Positions 1-9,268 of a DNA stretch of 64,000 bases are shown here, one piece after another. Source of the DNA: JAJCYK01 sp965212195 (GTDB taxonomy: Bacteria > Bacteroidota > Bacteroidia > Cytophagales > Cyclobacteriaceae). The DNA lies in assembly GCA_965212195.1 (NCBI GenBank), contig CBDBUW010000012.1, positions 248,001 through 312,000 of the forward strand. The letters run 5' to 3'. The notes under the pieces were generated by a model. It saw only the letters and a list, made by a program, of their open reading frames with translations. It had not been told where the DNA came from and did no database searches. The stretch's first letter is position 1. Each line of letters starts with the position of its first letter. The translations under genes were made by a program, and so were the position numbers.

Positions 1-287
1 ACTCCTGTGATCTTCACGCATTAATTGACGCTGCAGAGAAGTTAGTGCGGCCACTACAAACCAGGCCTGTGCGTGTTGATGGGCAAACACTGCCACTAGG
101 TTATGCCGGAGTGTATTCCAGTTTCTTGCTACATGCCGAAAAGGCTTCAAAGGCTTATGGTGTGGATACTCTGGAAATTCTGGAAGAAGCTGGCAGAAGG
201 AAATTGGTGGGAGGTCAAGAGGACATGATCATCGACCTGGCCCTGGATTTGGCCGCAAAGTCGTCTTCTTCCACTAGGAGGAAATAA
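1..287 (+). CDS. 4-hydroxy-2-oxovalerate aldolase, C-terminal fragment (DmpG/MhpE family)
   Basis: The frame is open from the window edge (first full codon at 3) to the TAA at 285-287; the real start lies outside. The visible part matches the C-terminal communication domain of DmpG/MhpE aldolases: DAAEKLVRP, then RPVRVDGQTLPLGYAGVYSS, then GVDTLEILEEAGRRKLVGGQ and EDMIIDLALDLA. This enzyme splits 4-hydroxy-2-oxovalerate to pyruvate and acetaldehyde and normally channels the aldehyde to a partner acylating dehydrogenase (DmpF/MhpF), which would be expected upstream. Its tail overlaps the convergent permease gene by 14 bp. Family call is firm; the exact pathway (meta-cleavage of aromatics) is inferred. 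Confidence 0.85.
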   Translation, partial: SCDLHALIDAAEKLVRPLQTRPVRVDGQTLPLGYAGVYSSFLLHAEKASKAYGVDTLEILEEAGRRKLVGGQEDMIIDLALDLAAKSSSSTRRK

Positions 288-1143
288 GCAGATTGCGAAA
301 CACTGTCCAAATCATGCAAATCCCTAAAATCAAGAAGATCCAGGTGAAGCCTTTGGTCAGAGGTTTTGAGGGTAGTCGGCCTTGAAGAAATGGACCAATT
401 TGGCCACCGATTATCACTCCAGGTATGGTATAACAGATCAAGTGCCAGGGCACTGCATCCAACCCTGCGGTGCGAATCAAGGTGAGGGTATGGGCTAAGG
501 CCGCTACTAGCATAGTACCCATTACCACCACTACGGAAGAGGCGGCCGCCACCGGCAAAGGTATTTTACCTTCTTTGATCAATTGGGGCATTACAATTTC
601 ACCAATACCTGTAGATAACATACCTGTAATAAACCCTCCTAGAATCGTGGGGATGATTCTTGGGATATAATCTTGATATTTATGTTGATTTCCCCACTTG
701 TCTACAAGAGTCTTATAGGACCTATTTACAGGATTTCTGGGAGCAAAAAGGAAGGTGAATCCCCGGATCATAATCACCGATAACAGCAACAATAATATCC
801 CATAGCTAAGTCTTAGCACCCATGGTGGAATCCAGTGGGCGGAAAGCACCCCCACTAACGCGGCCGGTATACTAATCACTAGGAATAGTTTGCTTATGTT
901 GAGATCAATAAGTTTTTGTCGGTAATACCCTATTAACCCGGAAGTGAAACCAAAAGTGGACGTGAGCAAGGCCGCGGCTACCGCAGTGACCGGATCGTTC
1001 AACGGGTATTCCGGACCCAGCAAGGGCAATAGCAATAGAAATATAGGCATGAAAATAGCAGTGCCTCCAATACCGCTTAACATGGCCACAGTGGCCACAC
1101 AAATTGCGATGGGGAACATAAACCAATAGAGGGTGAAATCCAT
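274..1143 (-). CDS. TauE/SafE family anion permease
   Basis: 289 residues, almost entirely hydrophobic, with about eight membrane segments. It has the duplicated TauE/SafE layout: an N-terminal Gly-rich helix (LSGIGGTAIFMPIFLLL) and a matching motif in the second half (GFITGMLSTGIGEIVMPQLI). Family members export or import sulfite, sulfoacetate and related organic anions; the substrate here cannot be read from the sequence. It lies tail to tail with the aldolase fragment and upstream of the flavin reductase/fumarylacetoacetase pair, so a small carboxylate or sulfonate linked to aromatic breakdown is possible but unproven. Confidence 0.8.
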   Translation of the reverse strand: MDFTLYWFMFPIAICVATVAMLSGIGGTAIFMPIFLLLLPLLGPEYPLNDPVTAVAAALLTSTFGFTSGLIGYYRQKLIDLNISKLFLVISIPAALVGVLSAHWIPPWVLRLSYGILLLLLSVIMIRGFTFLFAPRNPVNRSYKTLVDKWGNQHKYQDYIPRIIPTILGGFITGMLSTGIGEIVMPQLIKEGKIPLPVAAASSVVVVMGTMLVAALAHTLTLIRTAGLDAVPWHLICYTIPGVIIGGQIGPFLQGRLPSKPLTKGFTWIFLILGICMIWTVFRNLLISS

Positions 1144-1217
1144 TTAGGTCAACATATTCATAGACAATGAACTGATAATCAGTTAAATATAGAAGCCAAT
1201 TAAACACTTAAATTAAG

Positions 1218-2120
1218 TTAAGCCAAGCGGTCAGCCCACATCAAAATAGCCATGGCTTCAGCCGTTTGAGACTGCTCCAAATGGTGCTGGGCCAATTGAT
1301 GAAGTTCTTTTAGTTGGTCTTCATGGTTAGGGTGCTTTTTCAAAATGTCCTTAACCTGATCCAGGGATGAAATGTGATCGATGTCATCTTTATGGGGCAT
1401 GCGTTCCAGATTGCCTAACCTTCCCAGGTTATTACCTGTCAGAACCGTACTGTTGCGAACACTCAAGGGTAAGCTGTCCACTCCAACACCCAGCGTGGTA
1501 AGGGGTTTGGGGATCTCAAATAAGGCATTGCCAGTGGCTCTGCAATACCAATTGCCGCCCATACGTGCTACCAGATCCAGCCTACAGGTATCCAATTTGC
1601 CTTCGGCACTTAAAAACTGCTCATCAACATGGATTAGTTCTACTCTGGAAATTACCAGGTTACCAGCACCCCCTTGATCGCCCAGCTCCACTATCCGGTC
1701 TATGGTGCACTCGAATGAAACTGGTGATTCCTTTACTCTTGGTGGACGTACTACTTGCGAAGGTACTTCTGTGAGACCAGATTTACTGAACTCATTTATG
1801 TGTGAGGGATATTCGGTGCTGGACAAGGACATTTGCTCCACCATGGCATGATTCACAACATTGATGACCACTTCAGGGACCGCACGTACATTTTCCAAGG
1901 TGTGCTTAGTGGTATTATCCCGCCCTCGACGGGCCGGGGAAAAGATCATGATTGGGGGATTGGCACTAAAAACATTGAAAAAGCTGAAAGGACTGAGATT
2001 GACTTCACCTTCCGCATTGACGGTACTGGCAAAGGCTATGGGCCTGGGGGCAACCGCCGACAGCAATAAGCCATGAAGCTGTGGTACCTGCAATTCGTGG
2101 GGATTGATGGTTTTGGTCAT
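1218..2120 (-). CDS. flavin reductase family protein (FMN-binding split barrel)
   Basis: 300 residues. The N-terminal ~190 residues are a flavin-reductase-like split barrel: SAVAPRPIAFASTVNAEGEV, NLSPFSFFNVFSANPPIMIF, and a following basic stretch SPARRGRDNTTKHTLENV that typically contacts FMN phosphate. The C-terminal ~100 residues are helical and Leu/Gln-rich and lack a recognised domain. Its start codon overlaps the fumarylacetoacetase stop by 4 bp (ATGA at 2117-2120), so the two are translationally coupled. Such proteins supply reduced flavin or act directly on small substrates; linkage to tyrosine or homogentisate breakdown is inferred from the neighbour only. Confidence 0.82.
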   Translation of the reverse strand: MTKTINPHELQVPQLHGLLLSAVAPRPIAFASTVNAEGEVNLSPFSFFNVFSANPPIMIFSPARRGRDNTTKHTLENVRAVPEVVINVVNHAMVEQMSLSSTEYPSHINEFSKSGLTEVPSQVVRPPRVKESPVSFECTIDRIVELGDQGGAGNLVISRVELIHVDEQFLSAEGKLDTCRLDLVARMGGNWYCRATGNALFEIPKPLTTLGVGVDSLPLSVRNSTVLTGNNLGRLGNLERMPHKDDIDHISSLDQVKDILKKHPNHEDQLKELHQLAQHHLEQSQTAEAMAILMWADRLA

Positions 2121-3358
2121 AGGGCAGGTAGCACTTTGGTACGAACCTCACCAAAACCAATCCGGATACCTCCAGATTCCGCATATCCTTTCATGGTAAT
2201 AGTGTCGTGGTCTTCTACAAAGGTGCGGGTAGCACCGTTTTTCAACGAAATAGGTTGCTTTCCTCCCCACGACAATTCCAGCATGGAACCAAACGATCCA
2301 GGCTCCTGACCACTGATGGTTCCGGAAGCCATTAAGTCCCCAATCTTTACATTACAGCCTCCCACTGTGTGATGCGCCAACTGTTGGATCATGTTCCAGT
2401 ACATATATTTAAAGTTAGATCTGCAGATTACGGATTCCTCGCCGTTTTCAGGCTGAAGACTAACTTCCAGATTGATGTCATAGTTTTTGGGACCCTGATA
2501 TTGCAAGTAAGGCAACACTGGCGGATCTTGGGGAGGGCCTGGTACCCGGAAGGGCTCCAAAGCCTCTAGAGGTACTACCCAGGGGGATATGGAGGAAGCA
2601 AAGTTTTTCGCTAGAAATGGACCCAGCGGTACGTACTCCCATTTTTGAATATCACGGGCCGACCAATCATTGAGTAGCACCATACCAAAAATGTGATCCT
2701 CAGCTTGGGCGGTACTCACAGCTTCTCCCAGCGGACTGTCCTTCCCAATTACAAAGGCCATTTCCAACTCAAAATCCAGTCGGTTACTGGGGCCGAAAAC
2801 CGGGGGACCGTCTGCGGGCTTAGTCTGCCCTTGGGGGCGTCGTACGGGAACTCCGCTTTCAATAATTGAAGAAGCTCTTCCGTGGTAGCCTACCGGTAAA
2901 TGCCTCCAGTTAGGTAATAAAGCGTTATCAGGGTCCCGGAACATTTTACCCACATTTGTGGCGTGCTCAATGCTACTATAGAAATCCGTGTAGTCCCCAA
3001 CCTGTAAGGGTAGATGCATCCTGGCCTCTGATTGTAAACAGAATAAATTCATTTGATCCTCCCAGGTGATATCCGCAGTAGTAAGCCACTGTTGCAAACG
3101 GGTTCGGATCTTATTGGTGATAGGTTTTCCTAATGCTATGTAGTCGTTCAAATAGGGATTGAGCAATACTTCCTCATTTAACTGAAACTCTTCCAGTACC
3201 TTTGTTTGGGCCACTTGATGTAGATCCAAAATATGGTTTCCGATCGCTACTCCCAAACGTCTTTGAACTTTATCCGTTGTTGAGTAGACTCCCAGGGGCA
3301 GGTTGTGAACAGTAAAGTCGGAATCCCTAGGTACCTCAACCCAGCAGTGTTTTTTCAT
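2117..3358 (-). CDS. fahA: fumarylacetoacetase
   Basis: 413 residues, the usual length. It hydrolyses 4-fumarylacetoacetate to fumarate and acetoacetate, the last step of tyrosine/homogentisate breakdown. The N-terminal SH3-like domain covers about residues 1-115. The catalytic part contains VGYHGRASSIIESGVPVRRP (catalytic His), the metal-binding LDFELEMAFVIG and FGMVLLNDWSARDIQKWEYV, closely like the animal enzyme. It is first in a two-gene unit with the flavin reductase. No homogentisate dioxygenase or HPPD is present in the window, so the upstream steps must be elsewhere. Confidence 0.95.
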   Translation of the reverse strand: MKKHCWVEVPRDSDFTVHNLPLGVYSTTDKVQRRLGVAIGNHILDLHQVAQTKVLEEFQLNEEVLLNPYLNDYIALGKPITNKIRTRLQQWLTTADITWEDQMNLFCLQSEARMHLPLQVGDYTDFYSSIEHATNVGKMFRDPDNALLPNWRHLPVGYHGRASSIIESGVPVRRPQGQTKPADGPPVFGPSNRLDFELEMAFVIGKDSPLGEAVSTAQAEDHIFGMVLLNDWSARDIQKWEYVPLGPFLAKNFASSISPWVVPLEALEPFRVPGPPQDPPVLPYLQYQGPKNYDINLEVSLQPENGEESVICRSNFKYMYWNMIQQLAHHTVGGCNVKIGDLMASGTISGQEPGSFGSMLELSWGGKQPISLKNGATRTFVEDHDTITMKGYAESGGIRIGFGEVRTKVLPAL

Positions 3359-3502
3359 TTAGCGTAAAGTTAGCTCCTATTTGTTGGCCAGCCGGGGTCT
3401 CACTGTTCAGATCACCCCGCTCAGGCTGCTTAAAGATAAGATACATTTTTTGCTTCAGGAAAAGTTGACTTTATTTGTTCCCGCATCGCTCCAAATTGTG
3501 TT

Positions 3503-3904
3503 ATGGAAATTAGTTTAACCACCCCGGCCATACTCTTTCCGGCCATTTCATTGCTGCTGCTGGGATTTAGCAACCGCTTTGTAACCACTGCCACTTTGAT
3601 CAGGCAGCTGAAGAATAACCTGCGACCTGAAAATCAGGGAAATGTCCATAAGCAAATAAAAAACCTGCAAACCAGGATCAGGTTGATCATTGGTATGCAG
3701 GCGTTTGGAGTATCTAGCATCATCTTATGTACATTGGCCATGATCGCCATTTACTATCAGCAAAGCATGTGGGGCAGTATTTTATTCGGTTTTAGTTTAC
3801 TGTTTATGGTAATCTCCTTACTGATCTCTTTGTGGGAGGTGTTGATCTCCAGCAAGGCGTTGAATTTGGAGCTGGAGGAAATAAAAGAGATCACTTCTTC
3901 TTAA
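3503..3904 (+). CDS. DUF2721 family membrane protein
   Basis: 133 residues matching the DUF2721 pattern: an N-terminal membrane segment beginning TTPAILFPAISLLLLGFSNR, a polar basic stretch (residues ~35-58, RQLKNNLRPEN), then two more hydrophobic segments (about 60-85 and 92-115) and an acidic tail. The function of the family is unknown. The stop codon interlocks with that of uxaC on the other strand (TTAA at 3901-3904). Confidence 0.75.
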   Translation: MEISLTTPAILFPAISLLLLGFSNRFVTTATLIRQLKNNLRPENQGNVHKQIKNLQTRIRLIIGMQAFGVSSIILCTLAMIAIYYQQSMWGSILFGFSLLFMVISLLISLWEVLISSKALNLELEEIKEITSS

Positions 3905-5304
3905 AATCCGAAATACTCCTTGGCATTGTGGTAGCAAACATTTTGTACCAGTGAACCTACTAGATGGTAATCTTCAGGGATCAACCCTTGTTGCATTTCG
4001 GTTCCTAACAGGTTACACAACAATCTGCGGAAATATTCATGCCTGGGATAAGAAAGAAAACTTCGGGAATCGGTGAGCATGCCCACGAAGCAGCTCAAGA
4101 GCCCTATATTTGATAAGGCGTTCAATTGCTTTTGCATACCGTCCAACTGATCTAAGAACCACCATCCGGAGCCAAACTGCATTTTACCTTTGAAACTACC
4201 ATCATTAAAATTACCGATCATCGAGGCCAAGATCTCGTTGTCCGCCGGATTGAGGTTATATAGTATGGTCTTAGTTAACTGGTCGCTTTGATCCAGTTTA
4301 TCTAAAAACCGGCAAAGGGATTGGCCTTGGGGGAAGTCGCCAATGGAGTCAAAACCCGTATCAGGGCCCAGAGAATCAAACTTTCGGCTATTAGTATTGC
4401 GCATAGCCCCCAGATGGTACTGCTGGACCCACCCCTTGGCATGGTCCATGCGTGCCAATTCCAGTAATAAATGTGATCTTAATTTCAATGATTGATCTTG
4501 ATTCAACGCCTGGCCTTGTAGCAATCTTAAAAAACTAGCATTAACCTCATCACCGGTGTAAGCTTGTGAGACCACTTGGGTAAGGCCCCGATCGGAAAGC
4601 TTGCATCCATGATCTGCAAAGTAATCATGGCGATTTTGCAGGGCATTGAGAAAATCGTCTAGATTGGAGATCTCAGTTTGTGTCAGTTCCGCCAATTTGC
4701 CTAGGTAATCTAAAAATCCTGTCACATTTTCCACGTTCAGGGCGTGATCTGGTCGCCAGGTGGGGTATACTTTAAAGCCCGGATCCTGCTGGGCCAATTG
4801 CTGATGATAACTTAAGTCGTCCAATGGGTCGTCGGTAGTGCACAGCACCTCCACCTTCATTTTCTTTAACAAGGACTGTGTGCTACAGGCCGGGGATTGC
4901 AACTGCTGGTTTGCTTCATCATAGATCCTGGGGGCTGTTTGTGGGTTTAAAAGCTGATCTACTCCGAAATAGCGGTTTAACTCCAAGTGGGTCCAGTGGT
5001 ACAAGGGGTTCCTCAAAGTGTGGGGAGTGGCTTCAGCCCATTTTAAGAATTTTTCTTCATCTGTGGCGTCTCCGGTGATGTACTTTTCCTCAATCCCCAA
5101 TGTGCGCATAGCCCGCCATTTGTAGTGGTCACCTTTTAACCATATTTCAGTTAGATTCTGGAATTGATGGTTTTCAGCTATTTGCCGGGGTGGTAGGTGG
5201 TTATGATAGTCAATTATGGGTAATGATTCGGCATAGTCGAAGTACAACCTCTCAGAGACAGCATTCTGCAATAAAAACGAGCGATTAAGAAAGGGCTTTA
5301 CCAT
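3901..5304 (-). CDS. uxaC: glucuronate/galacturonate isomerase
   Basis: 467 residues, normal for UxaC. It interconverts D-glucuronate and D-fructuronate (and D-galacturonate and D-tagaturonate) in the cytoplasm. The amidohydrolase-fold metal motif HNHLPP is at residues 34-39, preceded by LPIIDY; other UxaC hallmarks are TDDPLDDLSYH, HLGAMRNTN and GMLTDSRSFLSYPRHEYFRR near the C terminus. It is the last gene of the inositol/glucuronate operon, 20 bp after uxuA. This is the entry step for the glucuronate made by the inositol oxygenase encoded upstream. Confidence 0.97.
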   Translation of the reverse strand: MVKPFLNRSFLLQNAVSERLYFDYAESLPIIDYHNHLPPRQIAENHQFQNLTEIWLKGDHYKWRAMRTLGIEEKYITGDATDEEKFLKWAEATPHTLRNPLYHWTHLELNRYFGVDQLLNPQTAPRIYDEANQQLQSPACSTQSLLKKMKVEVLCTTDDPLDDLSYHQQLAQQDPGFKVYPTWRPDHALNVENVTGFLDYLGKLAELTQTEISNLDDFLNALQNRHDYFADHGCKLSDRGLTQVVSQAYTGDEVNASFLRLLQGQALNQDQSLKLRSHLLLELARMDHAKGWVQQYHLGAMRNTNSRKFDSLGPDTGFDSIGDFPQGQSLCRFLDKLDQSDQLTKTILYNLNPADNEILASMIGNFNDGSFKGKMQFGSGWWFLDQLDGMQKQLNALSNIGLLSCFVGMLTDSRSFLSYPRHEYFRRLLCNLLGTEMQQGLIPEDYHLVGSLVQNVCYHNAKEYFGF

Positions 5305-5324
5305 ATACCTGCAATCTGTTAATT

Positions 5325-6512
5325 TTAGGTTAATCCATTGGTGATACCCAATTCTAAACCTCTTAATTCTCCTAAACCTTTTAATCGGCCAATGGCGGAG
5401 TAACCTGGGAAAGGTACATCTTTCTGAAGGTCATCCAGCATTTGATGTCCGTGGTCAGGTCGCATGGGAAGACGCCAGTCATCCCGGGATAAAGCATGCC
5501 GGCCTTTCATTTCCAATATTAGGGCTTTTAAAATGGCATACATGTCCAAGTTGCCATCCAGATGGTCGGATTCATAAAAACTGCCATGATCCTGGCGTAT
5601 GATATTCCTTAAGTGTACAAAATGGATGCGGTTGCCAAATCTGCTAATAAGATCGAGCAGATCAGTACTTGCCTGTGGACCTAAGGAGCCACAGCAAAAA
5701 GTAATGCCGTTGGACTCTCGTTGGTCACAGTTCACTAGAAATTCAAAATCATCCGATGAATGCATGATCCGAGGCATGCCGAACAAGGAATAGGGGGGGT
5801 CATCCGGATGGATGGCCAGTTTCACACCATGATCTGCTACGGCAGGTACTACTTGCTCCAGGAAATATTGCAGATTGCGGCGATATTGACCTTGGCCCAA
5901 AACGCTGTACTCTGCTAATTGATCTTTAAATTTTTCTAGGGGAATCGTTTCTAGGGTTCCCGGTACTCCCGCTAAAATAGTCTGTTGAAGTTGCAGCCTT
6001 AGATCTGTATCCTGAGTTTCCCAAAACTGCTGTGCTTCACCGCAAAGATCTTCTGAGTAGTGGCCTTCTGCACCAGATCTTTCCAGGAGAAATAAATCAA
6101 AAGCGGCCAAGGCCACCTGATCGAAGCGCAGCGCCAGGGCCCCTGTAGGGGTTTTGTAAGAAAGATCAGTACGTACCCAATCCAGCAGGGGCATAAAATT
6201 ATAACAGATCACTTTTAAGCCGCAATGGCTTAAATTCAACAGGGTCTGTCGGTATTTATCAATGAACTCGTCCCTTTGCGAGGTACCCAATTTGATGGCT
6301 TTATGTACGTTGACGCTTTCCACTACCTCCCAACGCAAACCGGCTTTTTCAATCAGCGCTTTTCTTTCACGAATAGCTTCCAGTGGCCAAACTTCCCCCT
6401 GGGGGATATCATGCAGGGCACTTACCACCCCTGTAGCTCCCGCCTGCCGTATATGGGACAAGGGGATTACATCCTTAGGTCCATACCAGCGCCATGATTG
6501 TAAAAAAGACAT
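5325..6512 (-). CDS. uxuA: mannonate dehydratase
   Basis: 395 residues, the usual length. It dehydrates D-mannonate to 2-keto-3-deoxy-D-gluconate. Recognisable UxuA blocks are WRWYGPKDVIPLSHIRQAG at the N terminus, CYNFMPLLDWVRTDL, LAIHPDDPPYSLFGMPRI, NGITFCCGSLG, HFVHLRN, and the C-terminal MRPDHGHQML. The TIM-barrel metal site uses the conserved Cys and His residues in these blocks. It starts 2 bp after the SDR stop, so the two are tightly coupled and act in succession. Confidence 0.97.
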   Translation of the reverse strand: MSFLQSWRWYGPKDVIPLSHIRQAGATGVVSALHDIPQGEVWPLEAIRERKALIEKAGLRWEVVESVNVHKAIKLGTSQRDEFIDKYRQTLLNLSHCGLKVICYNFMPLLDWVRTDLSYKTPTGALALRFDQVALAAFDLFLLERSGAEGHYSEDLCGEAQQFWETQDTDLRLQLQQTILAGVPGTLETIPLEKFKDQLAEYSVLGQGQYRRNLQYFLEQVVPAVADHGVKLAIHPDDPPYSLFGMPRIMHSSDDFEFLVNCDQRESNGITFCCGSLGPQASTDLLDLISRFGNRIHFVHLRNIIRQDHGSFYESDHLDGNLDMYAILKALILEMKGRHALSRDDWRLPMRPDHGHQMLDDLQKDVPFPGYSAIGRLKGLGELRGLELGITNGLT

Positions 6513-6514
6513 AT

Positions 6515-7336
6515 CTAAACTCCACTAAATGCACTAAAACCACCATCTACGGGAATTACTATGCCAGTGACAAAGTGAGAGGCATCGCTGCACAAATAAT
6601 GGATGGCGCCATTCAGTTCCTCCGGCTCACCGAATCGACCATAGGGAGTATTACGTACAATGGCTTCTCCACGTGAGGTAAGCGAGCCGTCGGGGTTAGT
6701 GAGCAGAGCACGATTTTGATCTCCTATAAAAAATCCAGGGGCTACGGCGTTGACCCTGATGCCTTCGCCAAGTTTATGAGCCATTTCCACCGCCATCCAG
6801 CGGGTGAAGTTTTCGGCACCGGCCTTGGAGGCCGAATATCCGGCCACCCGGGTGATGGCCCGGGGAACAGCCATAGAGGAATAGTTCACTATGGTGCCTC
6901 TATTTTGATCGGCCATTATCTTTCCCAGAACAAGGGAAGGCAGTACGGTACCCTTTAAATTTAGGTCTGTTACTTGTTGAAAAGCGTCAATGGACATATC
7001 AAAAAAAGATTGATCCGGGCTTACTACTGCCCCCGGCTGATTTCCCCCAGCGACGTTCAATAGAATATCCAATTGCCCATACTCCGACATTATGCGATCC
7101 TTAATCTCTTGCAAGGAGTTTTCCTGCAATACATCTCCTGGCAATGCTAAGCTAGTGCCCCCATTACTATTGATGGCCTGGGAAGTGGATTCGATGGTGT
7201 TTTGGGTACGACCAACACAAACTACTTTTACCCCTTGGGCTCCCAGGTAGCGGGCCGCAGCTCCTCCCAGCGCACCACCGGCTCCGGTAATAACCGCTAC
7301 TTTATTAGTAAGATCAAATAGGTTGTCCATATTCAT
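6515..7336 (-). CDS. SDR-family fructuronate reductase (D-mannonate oxidoreductase)
   Basis: 273 residues, a classical short-chain dehydrogenase. The dinucleotide motif TGAGGALGG is at residues 17-25, NVAGG follows at 94-98, and the catalytic YSASK is at 167-171 with Ser153/154. It is not the long-chain UxuB of E. coli, but SDR-type mannonate oxidoreductases (as in Bacillus uxu operons) perform the same step. The role is assigned from position: it sits between an uxuA and an inositol oxygenase gene and fills the otherwise missing fructuronate-to-mannonate reduction. Its start overlaps the previous stop by 4 bp. Confidence 0.85.
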   Translation of the reverse strand: MNMDNLFDLTNKVAVITGAGGALGGAAARYLGAQGVKVVCVGRTQNTIESTSQAINSNGGTSLALPGDVLQENSLQEIKDRIMSEYGQLDILLNVAGGNQPGAVVSPDQSFFDMSIDAFQQVTDLNLKGTVLPSLVLGKIMADQNRGTIVNYSSMAVPRAITRVAGYSASKAGAENFTRWMAVEMAHKLGEGIRVNAVAPGFFIGDQNRALLTNPDGSLTSRGEAIVRNTPYGRFGEPEELNGAIHYLCSDASHFVTGIVIPVDGGFSAFSGV

Positions 7337-8388
7337 TTGCTATTGGTGGAGCGGCCATCAAAATAGCCAGAATTTAACTCTAATCCATATTCAGTGGGAA
7401 AATTAACGGTCCGACTCTCCATAATAGATTTATGCGCTGCCTCCGCTAGCAAGTGGCTGAGCAAACATTCCTGCAGGGAAACATTATGTTGCTCACCTCC
7501 TTGGATGCCTGCTAGAAAATGAAGCATTTCCGACCTATAAGCATCCTGGTATCGTTGGGGAAATGAATACCTGATGGGCTGTTTAAGGGTGCCCTGGGCC
7601 TGATGTAACTGCAGGGTATTGTCTCTTTGATTGTGAACGGTTAGCATACCTTCTCCGCCGAACAACTCCAGTCTTTGATCGTAGCCATATACCGAACTTC
7701 TGCTGGTATCAATGGAGCAAATCAAGCCCTGTGGATATTGGATGGTCACCTGTACAGTGTCATGATCCGGAATATCTCCTATTTGCTCGTCGTAGGCATG
7801 ACCGCAGGCATAGACGGATTCAGGAATTCCCACGCCCAGGAGATGGATCAGCATATCAAAGTCGTGGATGAGCATATCATGAAAAATGTTGCCCGATATC
7901 TTTAAATACTCCAAAGCCGGTGGTGGATTATCACGGCTGCTGGCCTTTAATAGACGTATATCACCAATTTCCGGAAGATGCTGTTTGAGTGCCTGGAAAT
8001 GGCGGTCATATCGACGCTGGAAGCCCAAGTAAAGACATTTGTCCTGCTGGCGGGCCAGCGCATAGCATTTTTGGATGTCCTCGGCAGATTTACCCAAAGG
8101 TTTTTCAGTAAAAACATGTCGACCGGAGGTTAGGGCCTGGTTGATGTGCTGAAAGTGCTTATCGGTAGGAGAGGAGACAATTACCGCATGTATACCAGGG
8201 TCTTCAAGGGCTTCTGATAGTTGCTTCATTGGTCGAATACCTAGTTCCTTTAAGGAAGCAGCATCTTCGACTGATATATCAGGATCGACAACCTGGGTGA
8301 CCCTCATTTGATTGATGCTTTCCAGGCTTGACTGGTGGATCTTTCCAGCCCTGCCAAAACCCACAATACAGATGTTCACTTGATGCAC
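7333..8388 (-). CDS. Gfo/Idh/MocA oxidoreductase, inositol 2-dehydrogenase-like
   Basis: 351 residues. The N-terminal Rossmann domain has GFGRAG (residues 9-14), SSPTDKH and the family signature TEKPLGKS, where the Lys is catalytic. The C-terminal domain carries GNIFHDMLIHDFDMLIHLLG, which resembles the substrate-binding block of inositol dehydrogenases. It lies directly after the inositol oxygenase gene (5-bp gap). A plausible job is oxidation or epimerisation of an inositol isomer (for example scyllo- to myo-inositol) before ring cleavage; a role on another polyol or keto-sugar cannot be excluded. Confidence 0.8.
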   Translation of the reverse strand: MHQVNICIVGFGRAGKIHQSSLESINQMRVTQVVDPDISVEDAASLKELGIRPMKQLSEALEDPGIHAVIVSSPTDKHFQHINQALTSGRHVFTEKPLGKSAEDIQKCYALARQQDKCLYLGFQRRYDRHFQALKQHLPEIGDIRLLKASSRDNPPPALEYLKISGNIFHDMLIHDFDMLIHLLGVGIPESVYACGHAYDEQIGDIPDHDTVQVTIQYPQGLICSIDTSRSSVYGYDQRLELFGGEGMLTVHNQRDNTLQLHQAQGTLKQPIRYSFPQRYQDAYRSEMLHFLAGIQGGEQHNVSLQECLLSHLLAEAAHKSIMESRTVNFPTEYGLELNSGYFDGRSTNSK

Positions 8389-8393
8389 GCCGT

Positions 8394-9248
8394 TCAGAAG
8401 TAGATTTCGTCGGGAAGGTATTTGGCCGCTAAATCTTCATAATAGGGCTTCAATTCTTCTACCTTGGGAGCCACCGGGGATTTAGTATACAGGTCGTAGG
8501 GGTTAAAGAGCTTTACCCATTTGAACATCTCCTGGTCTTTCTTATTCAGAAGGTGGTCATAGGCATGTTCCCGATGCTGAGCATAAAAGGAATGATACCG
8601 GATCATATACAAGGCGGGCTCCGGCAGATAGTCCTTTAGTGCATGGTACAAATATTCATCATGGCCCCATGACATATGGACTTGATCGAGTCCACAATGT
8701 TTTTGGTATATCCCGTACTTGTGATTAAACCTGGGGTTTTGCTCATCAGGATTGTTCTTGAAGAATTCGGGATAAACGATTTTATGGGAAAAAGCGCAGC
8801 CGACCGGGAAGGTGTCACCCACTACGGCCCACTGGGGCTCACCAAAAAGACATAGTATCTTTCCCAGATCATGAATAAATCCCGTAAGTATAAACCAGTC
8901 AGGATGGCCATCGGCCCGGATGGCTTCCGAAGTCTGTAGTAAATGCTGTGTTTGATCCAGGTCGATATCCGGGTCGGAATCGTCCACTAAGGTATTCAAG
9001 AATTCCACCGCTTCCCAGAGCGTCATTTTTCGGCGTTCCAGTTTTTTAAACTCAGACTCTTTTTCCAATACAAAATCGAAGGTTTGATGGCAGTGGTTAA
9101 GCCGGTAGAATTCCCTCACGGTATCACGCTGAGGATTGTCATAGTTGCGATACTCTTCCTTGGCTTTGGTATCCGGTTTCGGGTATCTGGCTCTTAAGTG
9201 GTCTTCCCAAAGGTCTTCAATCGGCAAGCTATTTTTTGGGGACTTCAT
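8394..9248 (-). CDS. miox: myo-inositol oxygenase (MIOX)
   Basis: 284 residues, matching the ~285 of animal MIOX. It is a di-iron HD-fold enzyme that cleaves myo-inositol with O2 to D-glucuronate. All six iron ligands are visible: His102 (QTQHLLQTSE), His126-Asp127 (GFIHDLGK), His196 (SWGHDEY), His219 (MIRYHSF) and Asp252 (NPYDLYTK). The stretch LFGEPQWAVVGDTFPVGC is nearly identical to the human protein. A longer frame opens at 9344 inside the symporter gene, but the Met at 9248 gives the family length and a 20-bp gap after the symporter stop, so I chose it. It feeds uxaC in the same operon. Confidence 0.96.
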   Translation of the reverse strand: MKSPKNSLPIEDLWEDHLRARYPKPDTKAKEEYRNYDNPQRDTVREFYRLNHCHQTFDFVLEKESEFKKLERRKMTLWEAVEFLNTLVDDSDPDIDLDQTQHLLQTSEAIRADGHPDWFILTGFIHDLGKILCLFGEPQWAVVGDTFPVGCAFSHKIVYPEFFKNNPDEQNPRFNHKYGIYQKHCGLDQVHMSWGHDEYLYHALKDYLPEPALYMIRYHSFYAQHREHAYDHLLNKKDQEMFKWVKLFNPYDLYTKSPVAPKVEELKPYYEDLAAKYLPDEIYF

Positions 9249-9268
9249 GATTAATAATTTACGGCTTT

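Noticed and set aside
905..1207. 100-residue antisense frame over the TauE gene
   Set aside because: It is an off-frame shadow of the permease with no signal or family pattern.
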